From NCBI GenBank assembly GCA_026874595.1, contig CM049320.1, positions 17,372,988 to 17,436,987 on the forward strand: a stretch of DNA of 64,000 nt, written 5' to 3'. Under the pieces are notes generated by a model that saw only the letters and a program-made list of their open reading frames with translations, had not been told where the DNA came from and searched no databases. Each line of letters opens with the position of its first letter. Within the stretch, counting starts at the first letter, position 1. The stretch is from Sipunculus nudus. Lineage: Eukaryota > Annelida > Sipuncula > Golfingiida > Sipunculidae. The position numbers and the translations under genes are program-made. Positions 50,891-64,000 of the stretch are shown here, piece by piece.

Positions 50891-51656
50891 GATTATTATT
50901 ATTATAAAATATTAATATTAGCTTATAAAACCAGGTATACCGGGCTTTTTACCGGGGTTTAGATGATATATTAACTGAAATGAGGAAAGTTGGCTCATTG
51001 TGTTATTCTAAAAGTTAGAAGAAAATATAGATTTTCAGTGGGGAAACTCTCTCAAAAGGATATGTGCAAATATTTTTTTTTTACATTTATTTTGTGGCGC
51101 CGTGCTAGTTTCAAGAAATTCAAACACTGGTATGTTTATCTTGAAGACTTGGTCAGTGATGAAGTTTATATTTGCGAACCGGAAAGGGACGCTCGGGCAT
51201 TCAGATTTTCGATGATCTTTGACAGGTTACTATTGTTGGACGTGTAAAGAATAGGTTGATGTGAGGAAGATGTGAAAGATAAATATACGTTTTAAAGCAA
51301 GGAAACTTTTCTTGAATAAAGAAACGGAAATATAAACCCCTCCTTTTCATAAAGCGAGAGTCATGTGTCTTTCACATTAACCTACCACGCACGTGGATCA
51401 AAGCCTGGGTCAAATGTCAGGCGTCACTAAAGGCAGAGGTTATTCATATGCATATTAGTCCTTAAACCTGCGCTTGAAGCGACCACACAGACAATCCGAT
51501 CTTTGCCAGCTGTTTTCGGTGGTAACCTCCACGCAAACCATAAAACACGCAAAGATTAACTATATAAATTTAGCAACAATCTGTATATGTTATCCAAATA
51601 ATATGACTGTTTGGAATGTTGGCGTTGATGTCTCTCTTCTTTTTATGTTCATTGGC

Positions 51657-51688
<32 letters not shown>

Positions 51689-51902
51689 ATTGATAGGCCG
51701 AAAGCGAAGCAATTTATACGTTTTTTTATGCGCGTCAATACTGTTCAATAATATATGTAAATTTCAGGACAAAACAGTCGATTACGCACAACCTTCTGAG
51801 GACGAGGAGGAAGATGAAGATGAAGAAGAAATGGCCTTCGTACAGACCACCCATAACGTGGATTTCCTCACAAAAAGATTCTACATTTTCCCGGGGATAT
51901 AA
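42221..51902 (+). CDS. Neuralized (NHR)-domain caspase, 10 exons, 655 aa as modelled
   Basis: Coding exons: 42221-42285, 42688-43118, 43487-43573, 43828-44363, 45777-45929, 46458-46695, 48337-48480, 49239-49348, 50145-50213, 51768-51902 (stop TAA). All introns are GT-AG and every phase fits. Residues 3-161 form an NHR domain (FHPRCGINGT; FDNGIFATERVLQSDELFEI; SGTLNFYING-like SNGTLNFYINGEDQG; VYGVLDLFG). NHR modules bind proteins or lipids in Neuralized E3 ligases; there is no RING here. Residues 196-373 are a charged, unstructured-looking linker. Residues 374-655 are a caspase: SYDMTGELKGRALIIN, catalytic His452 in VLMAHGG, Cys501 in QSCMGG (usual QACxG), linker with candidate cleavage sites after Asp512 and Asp525, p10 with substrate Arg before DRFDGS, an Asp/Glu-rich loop, and the terminal KRFYIFPGI. 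It is a cysteine protease expected to cleave after Asp. The acceptor before exon 4 (TTTCGAG) is weak, and ATG 43839 has a good start context, so a separate NHR-less caspase is possible. Confidence 0.85.
44566..44625. repeat. CA/TA/TG compound microsatellite in intron 4
   Basis: A (CA)n run passes into (TA)n and then TGTGTG between the linker exon and the first caspase exon of the NHR-caspase gene. The intron (44364-45776) is otherwise AT-rich with nothing recognised. Confidence 0.8.
46867..48298 (+). mobile_element. Helentron-like element, copy B, in intron 6 of the NHR-caspase gene
   Basis: The left end is TATCCGCCAAAAC then GAAGTTTTGCGGATAC, with a short GCC run. About four core units with a 278-bp period carry CTCATATCTCGGGAACCG and GGCGCCACCT motifs. 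The right end is TTTTGGCGTATACACG, hairpin GTAGTCG-CTTGT-CGACTAC, then CCGTATTCTAG. It fills most of the 1641-bp intron and stops 38 bp before exon 7. Apparent minus-strand ORFs here are core repeats and match those of copy A. Confidence 0.75.
48481..51767. other. Introns 7-9 of the NHR-caspase gene outside exons
   Basis: Contents: a degenerate repeat near 49560-49920, a (TTA)n run at 50848-50904 and a (TG)n run at 51665-51688. No other gene was recognised; the open frame at 50990-51247 has no known domain. Confidence 0.5.
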
Positions 51903-52332
51903 ACCAAACGTACAAAGATTGAAAACTGATAACACTGAAGAAAGTAGAATGTACTGTTCAAAGGGCACTTTCACATGTACCCTCATGAACGGACGCACTG
52001 TTACTTGTAGTATGCACTCGGGTGGCATAGCTCTCTGATTCATAAACGTTGCAGCTTGCTTATAAACCCTGCCAATACATCTTATACATATACATGTACC
52101 TGGAGAAGTTCTTTCAGTAAATAGGATTAATTGAGATACATAATTACTACAAAATCATACCGTTCAACAACAGGATAAACAACATCGCTTCACTTTCACC
52201 TGTCAGTTTCATTGGCTAGAGCAAACGACCAGCAATCGGAAGGTCATGAGTCAGATTCCCATCGGCAGTCCGACTTTTCTGTGTATTCATGTTCCATTGC
52301 CCTATACACTGAACCAGCATGATGATTCCTAC

Positions 52333-52380
<48 letters not shown>

Positions 52381-53663
52381 GTGTGCATGGTGATATTGGG
52401 TCCAACAATGTGAACCCTGGACGATTTAGTGCGAAATAATAAAAAGATATGTTGGTGAGCGTCAGGGACGTCAATATAGGGGACGGGAGTATATATCCCT
52501 CCACATTTTAGGAAGGGGGGATGGTCAATGTAATCATAACCTCCCTACTATTTCATGAACAATATTTATATACAGGAAATGAAATACATGTATATTAATA
52601 ATTAGAATACAAACTTTTAAATATTATATATCCAAACCTTGTTTATAAATAACGTATATTGGATGTTTTCTAAAACCTTATATTTTATTCTAATACCTTT
52701 GAAATTTGTCATACTGTAGTTCAAAGGGAATTGTATATATATAAATAGTTTGTGTGTGTGTCTGCGTGTGATCTTCTCCCACCCTTGCAGATAATTGACG
52801 CTACTGGAGATCTTTTGTTATCAAAGGGGTGGACGTTTAGAAGTCTAGGGCACTCTTGAAGATTAAGTTACCTGCCCCAGTGAAGGACTGTAGACATTGC
52901 CAGGGGCGGAATAAGAAGAGAGCATGCCTCTGTCATTAATATGAAAAATACAAAATATAAATAAATATGAAAAAAACACGCTTAGTATAGAAATTTGCGT
53001 CCCTCGCGGCATTCTTCTTTATTTTAGAAGGCGATGGTTATGTATATAGTCGCGATACTAGTGTTCACTAAGGTTCCTCGCGTTTTTTTACGTTCTCTGC
53101 TCCCCTGATTGTGGTGTCTAATAGGACAAATAATACCAAAAATGACTAATAAAGATATTGAAAATTATATTTTATTCTTGTGCATATACAATGCTGAGAT
53201 CAATAAACCTTAATACAAAATTGTTCCGATCTTCTTCTATGTAATGCTTATTATATACAAAGTTGAACATCATATGCATTATGTACATTATATTTAGACT
53301 GTCTACATAAACAGTTATTATTACACGTGAAAACACATGATACTAGAGGTTAAGTATTATACCGTCACAAAGAATAACACAATTCATTTTTTTCTGAATG
53401 AAAGCATTCCCTAATATGAAGGCCTGTGACAGTGTGGTGTTCTGACATAAATTATTTCTCATCCCATGTGTACACAAGAAGATGAATTTCCATAGTAAAG
53501 AACGATTAAGTAATCTTACATTTTTTAATTGACCTCTAACTAATTTTTGGTAACACTGCATTTTTAAAATAGTTATGTATGTTATTTCAGAATGAATTCT
53601 GCTTTATCATTCCTACAGAATAGATTTAATCATAGCTGCCCGGTGAGTCGCGGCCTTTCGTCA
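51903..53663. other. Tail-to-tail intergenic region between the two caspase genes
   Basis: It carries both 3' UTRs. Candidate polyadenylation hexamers are AATAAA at 52438-52443 (plus) and TTTATT at 53171-53176 (AATAAA on minus). A (CT)n run lies at about 52335-52375. No further gene was seen. Confidence 0.45.
53171..53176 (-). promoter_or_regulatory. Candidate polyadenylation signal of the CARD-caspase gene
   Basis: AATAAA on the minus strand, 488 bp downstream of the stop codon. It was chosen by position only; other AT-rich hexamers nearby could serve. Confidence 0.25.
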
Positions 53664-62228
<8,565 letters not shown>

Positions 62229-62664
62229 GGCGACCAATATTAACTCTTGGTCTTGCTATTAAACGTTGTTCACCAAAAACTGACCACTAACCATGCTCCA
62301 CATTTCATACTGTAAGCATATAGATTTTGGTATGTTTTCAGCGCCGGTTAATGACCCATTTTTACAATGAATCAGTATTGTTATTCGCATGTAATATATA
62401 CACATTTATATTTTTGTTTCGGGGTGGGGGGATGGTTTCATATGTATATTTCGTTATGCCGTACTAGTAAGTGTCTGCATGTACTTGTATCGTTAACGGT
62501 AGGCCTACGTTATTAATATATATTGTCGCATGTATATACCCGTTACTTTGTACAAGATATCCCTTATGGATACAAACTTAACCTCTGGCTGCCTCATGCA
62601 AAGGCAGACACAGGCCCACAATCTTAATATTATATACTAAATGTACCAATAAGCCTCTGTTTGG

Positions 62665-63102
62665 ACCACAGGCACTTGACATGATAAACACAGCCTATGG
62701 GCGATAATAGAAGTACGACAGCGTCCCTCCCTTCCCCGCTGTTCAGGGATTTCTTAGCACTAATAAAACTAATTTTTCCCTACTTTGAGTTGTCTTTCAT
62801 CTGATATATATGATTATCTAATTGAAAAACAGAGTCTTTTAACTTGACTTCTTGGAACCCGTTCTCTCGGATGAAATTATAGCTATAATTTCATCCGAGA
62901 GAACGGGTTCCAAGAAGTCATGTTAAAAGACTCTGTTTTTCAATTAGATAATCATATATATATCAGATGAAAGACAACTCAAAGTAGGGAAAAATTAGTT
63001 TTATTAGTGCTAAGAAATCCTTGAACAGCGGGGAAGGGAGGGACGCTGTCGTACTTCTATTATCGCCCATAGGCTGTGTTTATCATGTCAAGTGCCTGTG
63101 GT
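62665..63102. repeat. Near-perfect 438-bp palindrome
   Basis: The arms (62665-62882 and 62883-63102) are inverted complements over about 218 bp. They meet at ATTATAGCTATAAT with no spacer and differ by only a few positions, for example one extra TA unit, GTTCAG versus TTGAAC, and AACTTGAC versus GTCATGTT. It lies 437-874 bp upstream of the CARD-caspase start codon. No ORF is present. It can extrude as a cruciform or, if transcribed, form a long RNA hairpin. It could also be a sequencing or assembly fold-back. Confidence 0.9.
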
Positions 63103-64000
63103 TTGGACTATGGACCTGGACAGCAACAAAATAATGACCTCCCTTTTAATGCTTGGTAATTTGTCAGTACAATGCAGTTAACATATTAACTACGGAAGTT
63201 TAAGTGTTAATTGTAATGTAAATTAAACTGTACAAATGATAAAGAGTTATCACAGGCTTACCTTAATTTTAGTAAATCTTAAGTAATGTTATGCTCTTTT
63301 AATGCGGAAGTGCAGCGGATCAAGCAACACACTTCAAGAACTTCACAACCGAACACTCTAAATCATTACTGCTGTCACTGGCCCTAAGCAAGTGAATGAT
63401 ACTCTATATTACACACAACACAAGGCCAAGGTTGCGACTTACATGCTATCATGCAGTTTTTTGTCAAGTGGTTTATGTGTTTGCTAGAACAACTAGACTG
63501 GTACCCCGCTCTATTATGGCAGCGCTGCTCTAGGTGAGGGCCTAATAGAACAGGGTACCAGTCTAGGGGAACATCTGGCAGTTTTGCTCAGCTCTCGAGG
63601 CTTTGGCATAGTGCGGTAGCGGCACCTGCCGTCAATTACCGACACTAATGTGGAAGGAATGAAATTGTCGACAAAACCTAACTGGTACTGATTAAAAACA
63701 AGTATGCATTGTCTTGTGATCTAATTACATGTGGACAGGCTCTGGAATAAAACCCTTGTGCTGTAAATGATGGATAAAACATATCTACGAGTAGGAAAAC
63801 CAGAGCAGATCATAATATGGAAGTATTTCATGTATATGTCACTTGTATTCATAATTCAGTCAGCCAACTAAAATGATATTAGGCCAAAAAAAATTAAAGG
63901 CATGGTTCTCAGGCACCGCCCGCATCAATTTTAAACCCCCGCATCAAAAATTTTTATTTTGATTTTCAATAAAAACTTTCCAATTTTGAGCTGCTGCCGC
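63103..64000. other. No gene recognised apart from a small hairpin
   Basis: Low-complexity AT-rich sequence with no domain-bearing frame. It contains the hairpin annotated at 63493-63566. Confidence 0.5.
63493..63566. repeat. 24-bp-arm hairpin (fold-back)
   Basis: CTAGACTGGTACCC...TCTATTA at 63493-63516 pairs with TAATAGA...GGGTACCAGTCTAG at 63543-63566 with two or three mismatches around a 26-bp loop that itself contains GCAGCGCTGC. It is probably a small fold-back repeat. Confidence 0.75.

Noticed and set aside
50990-51247. 85-codon open frame considered as an additional caspase exon
   Set aside because: It has no caspase motif; the flanking exons (50145-50213 and 51768-51902) join in phase without it.

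Overview
The window is eukaryotic nuclear DNA, most likely from a marine bivalve or another lophotrochozoan. It is AT-rich and packed with satellites and mobile elements. Host genes are split into small exons by GT-AG introns. The repeats include pearl-like (Helentron-derived) elements with a minisatellite core, a LINE whose ORF1 carries a decayed 2A-like motif, Ty3/Gypsy elements, a DD82E transposase and a tRNA-derived SINE fragment. The species call is inference.

Layout. 1-9.3 kb: AT-rich DNA with a 33-bp satellite (2.1-3.2 kb) and a 35-bp satellite (6.0-9.3 kb). 9.5-17.0 kb: degenerate dispersed repeats surrounding a broken minus-strand Ty3/Gypsy relic. Downstream of its integrase, that relic carries a zinc-finger plus TatD-nuclease-like ORF. 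17.6-31.6 kb: a second, plus-strand Gypsy relic with recognisable LTRs. A LINE is nested inside its internal region, flanked by a likely target-site duplication, and a Helentron-like element is nested in its 3' LTR. 31.7-41.6 kb: further relics (an OB-fold fragment, a DD82E transposase, a LINE RT fragment, a TTAA-flanked MITE, mariner fragments) and microsatellites.

42.2-62.2 kb is the gene-bearing part: two caspase genes arranged tail to tail. The plus-strand gene (42221-51902, 10 exons, 655 aa as modelled) joins a Neuralized (NHR) domain to a complete p20/p10 caspase. The minus-strand gene (62228-53664, 8 exons, 403 aa) is a CARD-prodomain, initiator-type caspase. I assembled both by hand. 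Every junction is GT-AG and phase-compatible, and the two caspase domains share exon boundaries and phases, so they probably descend from one local duplication with different N-terminal modules. Each has a Helentron-like element in an intron.

62.6-63.1 kb, just upstream of the CARD-caspase start, holds a nearly perfect palindrome with arms of about 218 bp and essentially no spacer. The rest of the window shows nothing I recognise. All domain and family calls come from reading motifs; no database search was run.
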